Assembly: GCF_014646875.1 (NCBI RefSeq)
Contig: NZ_BMOC01000020.1
Coordinates: 1 to 36,485, forward strand
From: Halobellus salinus
GTDB taxonomy: Archaea; Halobacteriota; Halobacteria; Halobacteriales; Haloferacaceae
Reading direction: 5' to 3'
DNA: 36,485 bases
Within the stretch, counting starts at the first letter, position 1; every line of letters starts with the position of its first letter. Positions 7,334-14,643 of this stretch are shown here, piece after piece. The translations under genes and the position numbers were made by a program. Below the pieces are notes generated by a model, which worked only from the letters and a program-made list of their open reading frames with translations, did no database searches and was not told where the DNA came from.

Positions 7334-8398
7334 TCAGTCGTCGGCGACGACGTTCCGGTTCTCGGCGGTCAGCGCGAGGACGTCGTCAAAGAAGCCAAGC
7401 GAGTCGTGCGGGCCGGGGTGGGCCTCGGGGTGGTACTGCCGGGTAAGCACGTCGAGGTCCTCGTTCGCGAGGCCTTCGGCGGTTCCGTCGTTGACGTTGA
7501 CCTGCTTCACGTCGAGTTCGTCGCCGGGTTCGCCCACGGTGTAGCCGTGGTTCTGGGTGGTCATCACGACCTGCCCGGAATCGAGGTCGCGAACGGGCTG
7601 GTTGACGCCGCGGTGGCCGAACGCCATCTTCTCCGTGGTGCCGCCCAGCGCGCGGGCGACGACCTGCTGGCCGAGGCAGATGCCCGCGATCGGGAGGTCA
7701 CCGACGTACTCGTCGACCAAGGTCTCGGCGGCCTCGAAGTTCGCCGGGTCGCCGGGGCCGTTCGAGATGAACAGCAGGTCGGGGTCGAGGGCCGCGATCT
7801 CGCCGGGGGTAGTGTCGTACGGGAGCACGTGAACTGTCGCGTCGCGGTCGACCAGCGACTCCACGATCGACATCTTCGCGCCGCAGTCGATCAGCGCGAC
7901 GTCGGTGTCTCCGCCGCCGTAGGTGGTGTGGTCGACGGTAGTGACGCGCTTTCCGATGTCGACGTGCTCGCTCATCCCTCTACACTCGCTCAGTTCGGCT
8001 TTCGCGTCCTCGGGGGTCGCGCCGTCGCCGACGGCGATGCCACATTTCATCGCGCCGCCTTCGCGGATCGACGTGACCAGTTCACGGGTGTCGATGTGGT
8101 CGATCGCGGGCACGTCACCCGCGTCGAGCCACTCTGCGACGTCCTCGGTGAACTCGTGGGCGATCGCCGCACGCGGGTGGACGCGGTCCGACTCGAAGCG
8201 CTCGTCTCGGACGCCGTAGTTGCCGATCAACGGGTACGAAAAGGTCAGGACCTGCTCCTCGTATGAGGGATCCGTGAGGCTCTCCTCGTAGCCGGTGTAC
8301 GCAGTCGTGAACACGAGTTCGCCGCGGGTCCGTCCCGGAGCGCGCCCGCGAGCCTCTATGACGCGGCCGTCCTCTAGGGCCAAATAGGCGTCCGACAT
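7334..8398 (-). CDS. carA: Carbamoyl-phosphate synthase small (glutaminase) subunit
   Basis: A 354-residue glutamine amidotransferase subunit that supplies ammonia to CarB for carbamoyl phosphate (arginine and pyrimidine synthesis). The N-terminal CPSase small-chain domain has YLALEDGRVIEARG, GELVFTTAYTGYEESLTDPSY and PLIGNYG. The class I glutaminase domain has LLFISNGPGDP (211-218), nucleophile Cys241 in GICLGQQ, and His323/Glu325 in QYHPEAHPGP. All catalytic residues are present and the length is normal. carB is not in the window; a separate carB is acceptable in archaea. The gene is divergent from a Lrp regulator, and CTTATACAC about 28 nt upstream is a good TATA box, so the transcript is likely leaderless. 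Confidence 0.95.
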   Translation of the reverse strand: MSDAYLALEDGRVIEARGRAPGRTRGELVFTTAYTGYEESLTDPSYEEQVLTFSYPLIGNYGVRDERFESDRVHPRAAIAHEFTEDVAEWLDAGDVPAIDHIDTRELVTSIREGGAMKCGIAVGDGATPEDAKAELSECRGMSEHVDIGKRVTTVDHTTYGGGDTDVALIDCGAKMSIVESLVDRDATVHVLPYDTTPGEIAALDPDLLFISNGPGDPANFEAAETLVDEYVGDLPIAGICLGQQVVARALGGTTEKMAFGHRGVNQPVRDLDSGQVVMTTQNHGYTVGEPGDELDVKQVNVNDGTAEGLANEDLDVLTRQYHPEAHPGPHDSLGFFDDVLALTAENRNVVADD

Positions 8399-8421
8399 TA
8401 CGAGAAGCGAACGTTTTCCGG

Positions 8422-8464
8422 GTGTATAAGTGTTCCTTTCGTAGCTCAGTTACGAATTTCGTAA
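8422..8464. promoter_or_regulatory. carA-lrp divergent promoter with palindromic operator candidate
   Basis: On the minus strand CTTATACAC (8422-8430) is the carA TATA box. At 8450-8464 lies the perfect 15-nt palindrome TTACGAATTTCGTAA, and a further TTTCGTA half-site at 8437-8443 faces TACGAA at 8451-8456. The palindrome is about 31-46 nt before the lrp ATG, where it would overlap that gene's TATA/BRE. A dimeric Lrp protein binding here is a natural model, either for autoregulation or for joint control of carA. Binding itself is inferred. Confidence 0.55.
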
Positions 8465-8495
8465 TCGGTAAGCCCCCGGGATGTGTCTCGTGGGT

Positions 8496-8918
8496 ATGGA
8501 CGACCTCGACCGCCAGATCCTGGACATCCTCCGGCGCGACGCCCGAACCCCCTACACCGAGATCGCCGGACAGGTGGGGACCTCCGAGGGAACCGTCCGG
8601 AACCGGGTCGAGCGCCTGCTTGACGACGGGATCATCGAGCGGTTCACCGTCTCCACGCGGACGGGCAACATCAAAGCGATGATCGAGGTCTCGGTGAAAG
8701 TCAACGTCCACACCACTGAGATCTCCGAGCGGATGGCCGAGTGGGATCAGGTGGATTTCGTGTGGCAGGTCTCGGGCGAGGAGGACGTGGTGTTGGTGGT
8801 CGACGCCGCCGATACGGGGGCGGTAAACCAGCTCATAACCCGGGCCCGAGAGATGGACGAGGTCGAGAACACCAAGACGCGACTGATTCTGGACGAGCGG
8901 CTCGGACGATCCGCGTAG
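8496..8918 (+). CDS. Lrp/AsnC-family transcriptional regulator
   Basis: A 140-residue protein. The N-terminal helix-turn-helix (about 1-50) starts MDDLDRQILDILRRDARTPY, then TEIAGQVGTSEGTVRNRVERL. A C-terminal RAM/ligand-binding domain (about 62-135) has the usual IEVSVKV strand and the VWQVSGEEDVVLVVDAAD hairpin. The ATG at 8496 is chosen over the in-frame ATG at 8481 because MDDLDRQILD is the family start. Divergent pairing with carA suggests control by an amino acid or of nitrogen/arginine metabolism; this is inference. The 3' end of the gene is repeated downstream in a degenerate tandem array. Confidence 0.9.
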   Translation: MDDLDRQILDILRRDARTPYTEIAGQVGTSEGTVRNRVERLLDDGIIERFTVSTRTGNIKAMIEVSVKVNVHTTEISERMAEWDQVDFVWQVSGEEDVVLVVDAADTGAVNQLITRAREMDEVENTKTRLILDERLGRSA

Positions 8919-8985
8919 TCCGGCGAGCGGCTCGGTCCAGCGGTGTAATCACCGGCGAGCGGCTCGGGCGACCGACGCAGTCCGG
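8894..8985 (+). repeat. Degenerate tandem repeat of the lrp 3' end
   Basis: The 12-mer CGAGCGGCTCGG occurs at 8894-8905, 8924-8935 and 8956-8967, each followed by a diverged tail with CAG/TAG and TCCGG or ACCGG. The first copy is the C-terminal coding end of the Lrp gene; the next two lie past the stop. Periods are 30 and 32 nt. It looks like a small tandem duplication of the gene tail that then diverged. Too few and too irregular copies for a CRISPR array. Confidence 0.6.
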
Positions 8986-9054
8986 CGACCGTGGTCTCCT
9001 GTGGAACCGGTTCCCATCCACCCCGTGCAGACGAGCGTCGCGGACCTGTTTACA

Positions 9055-9095
9055 GCGATTCGAGGATAGAGCCCACGGCTTAGCCGTGGGATGAA
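9055..9095 (+). repeat. Solo IS200/IS605-type right-end hairpin (B)
   Basis: Arms 9072-9079 (CCCACGGC) and 9083-9090 pair perfectly around TTA. They are preceded by GATTCGAGGATAGAG and followed by ATGAATCC. The frame across it would read ...EDRAHGLAVG-stop, the usual C-terminal ending of haloarchaeal TnpB reading frames, but there is no tnpB upstream. A solo right-end scar is the best reading. The interval 8919-9359 contains no gene. Confidence 0.55.
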
Positions 9096-9104
9096 TCCGG
9101 CACC

Positions 9105-9158
9105 ACCCGAAACAACGACCACGGTTCGTGTTGTGGGGTGTGCCACCGAGTTTCGGGT
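9105..9158. other. Imperfect inverted repeat next to hairpin B
   Basis: ACCCGAAAC at 9105-9113 is complementary to 9150-9158. Inside it ACAACGA and TCGTGTTGT pair with one bulge around CCACGG, giving a long stem-loop of about 54 nt. It may belong to the same mobile-element remnant as hairpin B, or lie in the leader of the PH-domain operon. There is no T-run to make it a terminator. Confidence 0.35.
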
Positions 9159-9359
9159 ACGGATATGCACCCCTCGTGGGGGGAGATGAAGCCACTATCC
9201 GGGTCGGGGGCCGAACTGGAACGGCCCACAACCCCACCGTGCGGTGCCACGAGCGGGGAACCTCCCGCCGTGGGACGCCCGGTCTGTGACCGGCACCCCA
9301 CGAAGGACGTCAGACCCGGAGTCGCTACGGTTTTGTGGGTCCGCTTCTGTGGCGTATGT

Positions 9360-9986
9360 ATGTCCAAGACGGCCCTCCAGGACACCCCAAGCCGCGGCTC
9401 AGGTGATACAGCCGACCTCAATCTCGAGTGGCTCACGCTTGAGGACGGCGAATCGATCCAGTGGGCGAGTACACCGCACAAGTACAGCCTAGTGCCCGCG
9501 TTCGTCGTCGGGATCCCGCTCTCGGTGGCCCTCGTCGGGATCCCGATCGTCGTCGGCGCGTACCTCCAGTACACGAACACGAACTACGTCGTCACGAACC
9601 GCGGGCTCTACAGCAAACGCGGGATCCTCTCGCGGGACGTCCAACAGATCGGGTTCGACAAGGTCCAGAACATCTCCTACTCCCAGTCGGCGCTGGGGTC
9701 GGCCTTCGGCTACGGCTCCGTCGACGTCAGCACGGCCGGCGGGTCGGGCGTTGAACTCAAACTCCGCAGTATTCCGGATCCGGCGTCCGTGCAGGAACTG
9801 ATCGCGCGGGAAGTCGACGACCGGCAGGAGCACGGGAACCGGGACGCGGGAAACGGCGCTGACGACGTGCTGGACGAGATCCTCCACGAACTCCGGGCGA
9901 TCCATCGGGAACTGGCCGACAGCGACGACGACTCGGTGAGTGAGGGACACCACTCCGACGACGGAACCCCGTCCAACGAACGATGA
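9360..9986 (+). CDS. Membrane-anchored bacterial-type PH domain protein (YdbT/DUF304-like), first of pair
   Basis: A 208-residue protein. A hydrophilic N-terminus is followed by a membrane hairpin (about 47-73; LVPAFVVGIPLSVALVGIPIVVGAYL). The bPH2-type domain then has TNYVVTNRGLYSKRGILSRDVQQIGFDKVQNISYSQS, SAFGYGSVDVSTAGGSG and LRSIPDPASVQELI. The C-terminal acidic tail contains a helix (VLDEILHELRAIHRELADS). The ATG at 9360 is used because the longer frame adds sequence typical of non-coding leader. The last 4 nt overlap the next gene (ATGA), so translation is coupled. Family function is poorly known; membrane-surface scaffolding is inferred. Confidence 0.82.
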   Translation: MSKTALQDTPSRGSGDTADLNLEWLTLEDGESIQWASTPHKYSLVPAFVVGIPLSVALVGIPIVVGAYLQYTNTNYVVTNRGLYSKRGILSRDVQQIGFDKVQNISYSQSALGSAFGYGSVDVSTAGGSGVELKLRSIPDPASVQELIAREVDDRQEHGNRDAGNGADDVLDEILHELRAIHRELADSDDDSVSEGHHSDDGTPSNER

Positions 9987-10513
9987 GCGACGACTGGTGG
10001 TTCCGGTACGGCGACGAACGCGTTGTCTGGGAGGGACACCCGCGGCTCTCGGCGGCGCTCCCCGGCGTCGGTGTCGGGGTCGCAATGTGTACTCTCGCGG
10101 TCGCGGCAGCAGTGCTCGCGGACCCTCGGGCGGCCATCGGCGTCGCACTCGGTGTCGGCGTGATTGTGTGGGCCCTCCTCCGCGTGCGACGGACCGAGTA
10201 CCTGCTCACGACGCGGGCGCTCTGGGCGAAACGCGGCGTGGCCGGCCGCACTGTCCGTCGCGTCGGAGTGACGAAGGTCCAAAACACCGGGTACAGCCGG
10301 TCGGTTACGGGGTCGGTCTTCGGCTACGGAACGATCTCAGTGGAGGTCGCCGGCGGCGACGACCTGCGGTTTCGGCGAATCGACGATCCCGAGTCCGTCC
10401 AGGCGGCGATCACGGACCGCACTGCACGTGACGACGGGGGGATCCCCGGATCAGTGACACGGTGGCGGTCGGTGCTAGCGGTCGTCCGTGAGATCCGGGC
10501 CGGGATCGAGTGA
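9983..10513 (+). CDS. Membrane-anchored bacterial-type PH domain protein, second of pair
   Basis: A 176-residue paralogue of the preceding gene. A short N-terminus with WWFRYGDERVVWEGHPR is followed by a membrane hairpin (about 28-64; GVGVGVAMCTLAVAAAVLA and AAIGVALGVGVIVWALL). The PH core has TEYLLTTRALWAKRGVAGRTVRRVGVTKVQNTGYSRS, SVFGYGTISVEVAGG and FRRIDDPESVQAAI. Core motifs match the first gene one for one (TKVQN/DKVQN, FGYG, IDDPESVQ/IPDPASVQ), so the pair arose by tandem duplication or acts as a heteromer. It overlaps the upstream stop by 4 nt. The membrane hairpin suggests attachment with the PH domain in the cytoplasm. Confidence 0.82.
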   Translation: MSDDWWFRYGDERVVWEGHPRLSAALPGVGVGVAMCTLAVAAAVLADPRAAIGVALGVGVIVWALLRVRRTEYLLTTRALWAKRGVAGRTVRRVGVTKVQNTGYSRSVTGSVFGYGTISVEVAGGDDLRFRRIDDPESVQAAITDRTARDDGGIPGSVTRWRSVLAVVREIRAGIE

Positions 10514-10678
10514 CTCGGGGGCGGGAAGAACGCGTTCTACGCCCGGACGGCGCTTTGCAAGGGCGTTGTCGTCCGACTCCACGACGACGGTCCCGGGTCG
10601 GCCGTCGGGCCAGTCGTGTGCGACGCGCGGGCTGCGCTCGTCCCACGGCTTGTTTGGAAAGAATTTGTCGGATTCATC
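10475..10678 (-). pseudogene. Coding-like 67-codon fragment without start
   Basis: A stop-to-stop minus-strand frame reads DESDKFFPNKPWDERSPRVA, later PDGRPGTVVVESDDNALAKR, and ends in ESLDPGPDLTDDR. Composition, GC3 and acidic residues look like a real haloarchaeal C-terminus, better than the other frames here. There is an in-frame TGA directly before it (10679-10681) and no good start codon, and it overlaps the 3' end of the second PH gene by 39 bp. I read it as the tail of a truncated or frameshifted gene. Family not recognised. Confidence 0.35.
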
Positions 10679-10696
10679 TCACGACTGAACTCGTTG

Positions 10697-10737
10697 GTTT
10701 TTCTCCCCGCTTTTTTATAAAAGCCGCTGTTTTTGCG
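10697..10737. promoter_or_regulatory. T/A-rich block between PH pair and P450 gene
   Basis: Runs of T (GGTTTTTC, CGCTTTTTTATAAAAGCC, TGTTTTTGCG) stand out in GC-rich DNA. GCTTTT at 10709-10714 pairs with AAAAGC at 10719-10724. T-runs could terminate transcripts coming from the PH pair, and TTTTTTATA could also be a TATA box for a transcript with a leader of about 135 nt before the P450 gene. The sequence does not decide between these uses. The rest of 10514-10876 shows no gene on the plus strand. Confidence 0.4.
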
Positions 10738-10876
10738 GGCCGACGGTGGGCCGTCACAGCGACGGAGACGACAGTACAGATCCAGCCGCACCCGCCCGTG
10801 GCATCCGGGGAATCGCGGCAACACGGTCGATCTCCGCGCGCGAAACGCACAAACCCACGCGGTCGTATGGTACGAT

Positions 10877-12226
10877 ATGAGCCAGGGACGCCGTCCACCA
10901 AACCCACCCGAGGCCAACGTCATCAACGCGCTCCGGTTCACGCGGACACCGCTGCGGTTCTTGGAGGGCATCCAGTCGCGGTACGACGACATCGCCGAAG
11001 TGTCGCTGCCGGTCGGGCCGTCAATTGTCGTGGTGACAAACCCCGAGTTGTGCCACGAAATGATGGACCGGATCGACGATTTCGCTCGCATCCCCGCGAG
11101 CGGGGCCGCGGCGCTCATCTCCGAGAACGGACTGGTCCAAACCGAGGGGTCGACGTGGCAGAATCAGCGGGAAGACATCTCGCCGGGGTTCGGTGCCGGC
11201 CCGCTGGAGACCTACGTCGACGCGGTGGCCGACCGGGCGACAGCGCTCCGCGACGGGTGGGACGCCGCCGTCGACGCGGGGGAACCGGACCGGGACCTCC
11301 ACCGCGACATGACCGGCGTGACCGTCCGGGCCGCGAGCAAGGCGTTGTTCGGCGCCGACATCGGGGCTGAGCGGGCGGCGGAGATGCACCGGATCGCCCG
11401 CCAAGCCGCAACCGAGTTCGAGGTGTCGCCGACCACGATCACGCCGGAGTGGTTCCCCGGTCGACCGTCCGCGGAAACACGGGGAATGGCCGCCCGACTC
11501 CGGGAGATGGGCGAGGAGATCATCGAGACCAAACGGGAGACACGCGACCCCGACACCCCGCCGCAGGACATGCTCGATTTCCTCTTGCTCGCAGAGGCGT
11601 CGGGCGACCGCGACTACCCCGAGAACCACCTCCGCGACCAGGTGGTGTCGTTCCTGATCGCCGGCCACGAGACGACCGCACTCGGGACGACCTATACCCA
11701 GGCGCTGCTCTCGTGGCACCCCGAAGTTCGCGAGCGGGTTCGCGCGGAGGCCCGCGAGGTCATCGGCGACGACGAACCGGGATACGAACACGCCGCAGAC
11801 CTCACCTACACCGGGCAGGTGTTCACCGAGGCGCTCCGGCTCTACCCGCCGGCGTGGGCGGTGCTCCGCAGCGCACAGGGCGCGCAGTCGCTCGGCGGAT
11901 ACGGAATCGACGACGGGTCGCTGGTCATCGCGCCGCAGTGGTCGGTCCACCGCGACGGGCGGTACTTCGAGAATCCGGCGGCGTTCGACCCCTCGCGGTG
12001 GGACGACCGCGGTCCCAGCGAGCGCCCGGCGTACTTCGCGTTCGCCAGCGGGCCCCACGCGTGTATCGGGCGCGGGTTCGCGGAGAGCGGTGCCCGCGTC
12101 GCGCTCGCGACCCTGGTCCGCGAGTTCGACGTAGAGGTTCCCCGCGGCCAGCTCTCGAACCTGATGGTGACGCCGACGCTCAGACCGGGCGACGGCGTCG
12201 ACGCCACGGTCTCGCGGGCGGAGTGA
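10877..12226 (+). CDS. Cytochrome P450 monooxygenase
   Basis: A 449-residue P450 with every hallmark: the oxygen-binding I-helix AGHETT (262-267), the K-helix E-x-x-R in EALRLYPP (Glu318, Arg321), a PERF-like FDPSRW (370-375) and the haem loop FASGPHACIGRGFA with thiolate ligand Cys396. There is no membrane anchor, so the enzyme is soluble and needs separate ferredoxin/reductase partners, none of which is adjacent. The ATG at 10877 gives a normal P450 length; the longer frame adds Arg-rich non-coding sequence. Substrate unknown: no terpene, lipid or antibiotic genes lie beside it. Confidence 0.93.
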   Translation: MSQGRRPPNPPEANVINALRFTRTPLRFLEGIQSRYDDIAEVSLPVGPSIVVVTNPELCHEMMDRIDDFARIPASGAAALISENGLVQTEGSTWQNQREDISPGFGAGPLETYVDAVADRATALRDGWDAAVDAGEPDRDLHRDMTGVTVRAASKALFGADIGAERAAEMHRIARQAATEFEVSPTTITPEWFPGRPSAETRGMAARLREMGEEIIETKRETRDPDTPPQDMLDFLLLAEASGDRDYPENHLRDQVVSFLIAGHETTALGTTYTQALLSWHPEVRERVRAEAREVIGDDEPGYEHAADLTYTGQVFTEALRLYPPAWAVLRSAQGAQSLGGYGIDDGSLVIAPQWSVHRDGRYFENPAAFDPSRWDDRGPSERPAYFAFASGPHACIGRGFAESGARVALATLVREFDVEVPRGQLSNLMVTPTLRPGDGVDATVSRAE

Positions 12227-12283
12227 GCCCGAGTCGGCACAGGGGCGTCGGTTCCGAAGGCCTCGGAAAGCGCCGAGCAGCCG

Positions 12284-13231
12284 CTACCCGCCGAAGTTGC
12301 CGGAGTCGCCCCTGACGAGGAACGAGAGCAGGTTGCCCGTGAAGACCTCGTTGTCGGCGTCGTAGAGTTCGGGTTGTGAGAGGAACGACCCGTCGGCGAC
12401 AAACACCATCGAGTCGTTGCGGACGACAACTGGGTAGGTGGCCGCGCGTCGGGTGTCGATGGTTTTCGTGCCCTCGACAGCGGTGTAGTGAACGGTGGCG
12501 TCGTCACCGCTTGTCGCGACGTACCCGCTCCGGTCGAAGGTGACCCTGTCGACGCCCTCGGTCAGCACCCCGCCGCGGGTCGGCGTCGCGTAGATGCTCT
12601 TGAAGTTGTTGTCGTTTCGCGTGTCGTTCACATTATAGAGCATTTCGGCTCCAACGGTGACTCCGTACCCCTGTGCGAGTTCCGTCGCGCCGAACGAGAC
12701 CCGCGAGACCGACGCGAACAGCCCGCCACCGACCTGTGTCTGGGTGGGTTCACCCGTGAGGACCGCGTGGCCGCCGGCGTCGACGTACTCCCTGACTGCG
12801 TCGCGCTCGCCGTCGGGGTACGGGCTGGTGGGTTGGACGATCAGGAGTCCGGACGACCCCGCGAGCGCGTCGCCGAACGGCTCGTCGTCGCTACCAGTGA
12901 GCACGGTGACCGAGTGGCCCGCCTCGAACAGCGCCTCAATGACCGGTTCGAGATCCGCACGCGTGGTGTCGCCGGTCCGTCTGAGGTCGATCACGATCCG
13001 GCTGTCGCGCTGCGTGGGCTCAACGGAGAGTTCGCCGTCCTCGGGGTCGGCATCGATGTCGGCGGCCTCCGGCTGGTACTGCGCGGGCGATTGGCCGTCG
13101 ATGGTCGCGCCGTCCGGGGATCCCGTCGGCGTCGTCCCGACCAGCGCCGACACGGCGAACGTCCCGGCCACGATCACCGCGAGCGCGATGATGAGCACTG
13201 CGAGCGGCTGTAGGAGGGTGCGGTCACTCAT
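12284..13231 (-). CDS. DUF4350-like membrane-anchored protein coupled to SppA
   Basis: A 315-residue protein. An N-terminal membrane helix (LLQPLAVLIIALAVIVAGTFAVSALVG) is followed by an acidic linker and a Rossmann-like domain: SRIVIDLRRTGDTTRADLEP, AGHSVTVLTGSDDEPFGDAL, GLLIVQPTSPYPDGERDAVREYVDAGGHAVLTGEP. This resembles DUF4350/GATase-like domains, but with no nucleophile Cys. The C-terminal half (about 170-315) has further strands and ends LLSFLVRGDSGNFGG. With one N-terminal helix the bulk should be extracellular. The ATG at 13231 overlaps the sppA stop, so the two are translationally coupled. DUF4350 is assigned from pattern, not a search. It may present or adapt substrates for the protease. 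Confidence 0.7.
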   Translation of the reverse strand: MSDRTLLQPLAVLIIALAVIVAGTFAVSALVGTTPTGSPDGATIDGQSPAQYQPEAADIDADPEDGELSVEPTQRDSRIVIDLRRTGDTTRADLEPVIEALFEAGHSVTVLTGSDDEPFGDALAGSSGLLIVQPTSPYPDGERDAVREYVDAGGHAVLTGEPTQTQVGGGLFASVSRVSFGATELAQGYGVTVGAEMLYNVNDTRNDNNFKSIYATPTRGGVLTEGVDRVTFDRSGYVATSGDDATVHYTAVEGTKTIDTRRAATYPVVVRNDSMVFVADGSFLSQPELYDADNEVFTGNLLSFLVRGDSGNFGG

Positions 13232-14189
13232 CGGTGCCGCCCTCCCGGTGAGCCGTAGCCTCGACAGGAACGCCCCACACGGCGTAGTACCGCACCGGGC
13301 GAACGAACGCCGACTCGCCTGCGTCGGTGTCGGTGTCGGTGTCGGTGTAGTAGATCGTGTTCCCGCCGACTTCATCCACCGCGGCGGCCTGGATCGAGAG
13401 CGTCACCTGCACCTGCCGGGTCGTGTACGCGACGTCGTAGTTGTCGCCGTCGATTCGGGCGGACCGGTCGGCGGCGGCTTCGATCGCGGCCTCGCTGTCG
13501 CCGATCCGGTCGGCGAACCCGTTCTGGACCGCTTGGGTGCCGAGGTAGGTCCGGCCGTTGGCGACCTCCTCGCGGCTCAGCGAGAGGTCGTCGCCGCGGT
13601 GGGTCATCACCGTCTCCACGAACGCACGTTGCAGTCGTTCCAGATCCTCACGGAGCCGGTCCTGGTCGATCTGCGCCTTGTCGGGGCCGGAGCGGACGTA
13701 CGTCCCCGAGACCTGCTCGGCCTGTTCGACCGCACTCAGCGGCGCCTGGACGATCACACCGATGCTGCCGACGGTCGAACTGGGTTTGACGTAGATCTCG
13801 TCGGCGGGTGCGATGCCGTAGTAGCCGCCGGAAGCGGCCGCGCCCTCGACGTACGCGACCACAGGCATCTCGGCGGCGGTCCGGTTGACCGCGAGGTAGA
13901 GTTCCTCGCTCGGCGCCACCGGGCCGCCGGGGCTGTCGACCCGGAGGACGACGGCGGCAACGGAGTCGTTGGTCCGCGCGTTCCGGAGGGTGTTCGCGAC
14001 CGCGTTGACGTTCGCGTCGTTCGTGCCACCGCGGAGCGTGACGACCTGCACCGTGGGGTTGTCGTCTGCGGCCGTCGACCCGAGGTTCCACGCGATCGGG
14101 GCGACGACCGCAGCGAGGACAACCAGCAGGGTGACGACCACCACGTACGCGGCTCTCGTCTCCGAGATCGGCCAGCGGCTGTCAGCCAT
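13224..14189 (-). CDS. sppA: SppA-type S49 signal peptide peptidase
   Basis: A 321-residue membrane protease. The N-terminal helix (AAYVVVVTLLVVLAAVVAPIAW) is followed by one S49 domain: VAAVVLRVDSPGGPVAPSEELY, MPVVAYVEGAAASGGYYGIAPADEIYV with nucleophile Ser120, VGSIGVI, and general-base Lys171 in SGPDKAQ. The 51-residue Ser-Lys spacing matches the short SppA of Bacillus. A Thr-Asp hexanucleotide repeat (TDTDTDTD) sits in the C-terminal part. The ATG at 14189 is preferred over the upstream GTG at 14207, because the TATA-like box at 14213-14218 is 26-27 nt away from it. Its likely role is degradation of signal peptides or membrane proteins with the active site outside the membrane. It is first of a two-gene operon. 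Confidence 0.88.
   Translation of the reverse strand: MADSRWPISETRAAYVVVVTLLVVLAAVVAPIAWNLGSTAADDNPTVQVVTLRGGTNDANVNAVANTLRNARTNDSVAAVVLRVDSPGGPVAPSEELYLAVNRTAAEMPVVAYVEGAAASGGYYGIAPADEIYVKPSSTVGSIGVIVQAPLSAVEQAEQVSGTYVRSGPDKAQIDQDRLREDLERLQRAFVETVMTHRGDDLSLSREEVANGRTYLGTQAVQNGFADRIGDSEAAIEAAADRSARIDGDNYDVAYTTRQVQVTLSIQAAAVDEVGGNTIYYTDTDTDTDAGESAFVRPVRYYAVWGVPVEATAHREGGTDE
13323..13346. repeat. Hexanucleotide microsatellite (GTCGGT x4) inside sppA
   Basis: Four perfect copies on the plus strand, read as (Thr-Asp)4 on the minus strand. Copy-number change keeps the frame, so the repeat can vary without inactivating the protease. A similar GCGTCG run occurs in the GH36 gene at about 25017-25042. 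Confidence 0.7.
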
Positions 14190-14212
14190 AGGAACGTCTT
14201 GGACCACGAATT

Positions 14213-14218
14213 CTTAAA
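14213..14218 (-). promoter_or_regulatory. TATA-like box for sppA
   Basis: TTTAAG on the minus strand, 26-27 nt upstream of the ATG at 14189. It decides the start of sppA and predicts a leaderless message. Confidence 0.5.
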
Positions 14219-14260
14219 CCATTGGCCGGGCGGTAGGGGTACCGCGTCCCCGTCGTTGTC

Positions 14261-14590
14261 TCAGGGCACGTACCAGATCCCGCACTCGGTGTCGAACACC
14301 GGCCCCGCGAGGACGTGCGGCAGCGCGGTGGTACTGACGAAGACGCTCCGGAACGCCACCGCGCCGGGCAGGAGTTCACTCCCGGCCAACGGGTTCGGGA
14401 ACGCCAGGGAGATGGCAGCGAACACCCCGAACGTCCCGAGCGCGACGACGACCGCGGTTCCCCACGCCCGCAGCGCAGCGGTCGCGGTCGTTACCGAGGG
14501 GGTCTCACCGGTGCGACCCGACGCCGTCGTGAGCAACGCCAACCCGACGTACGAGGAACGGGAACTCCTCGCGCTTCGGCACGGACCCAC
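14261..14590 (-). CDS. Hypothetical membrane protein, start uncertain, possibly truncated
   Basis: The C-terminal part of this frame looks real: a membrane helix ALRAWGTAVVVALGTFGVFAAISLAF and the tail LPHVLAGPVFDTECGIWYVP. The N-terminal 20 residues after the GTG at 14590 (GPCRSARSSRSSY) look out of frame. A shorter start such as TTG near LALLTTAS is possible, or the true N-terminus was lost by frameshift, since another minus frame opens with MDAEGAYAEGAY at 14652 and soon stops. Family not recognised. Confidence 0.4.
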   Translation of the reverse strand: MGPCRSARSSRSSYVGLALLTTASGRTGETPSVTTATAALRAWGTAVVVALGTFGVFAAISLAFPNPLAGSELLPGAVAFRSVFVSTTALPHVLAGPVFDTECGIWYVP

Positions 14591-14613
14591 GGCCCCGGCT
14601 ACTGGGAGCCGCG

Positions 14614-14643
14614 GGCGTACGCTCCCTCGGCGTACGCTCCCTC
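14614..14643. repeat. Two tandem copies of a 15-bp unit
   Basis: GGCGTACGCTCCCTC occurs at 14614-14628 and 14629-14643, followed by a partial third copy. In the minus frame it gives AEGAYAEGAY. It lies in the decayed region between the hypothetical membrane gene and the potassium channel. Confidence 0.6.

Noticed and set aside
8894-8985. Short repeats considered as a CRISPR array
   Set aside because: Only three 12-nt copies with related, not unique, sequence between them, starting inside a coding region; no cas genes.
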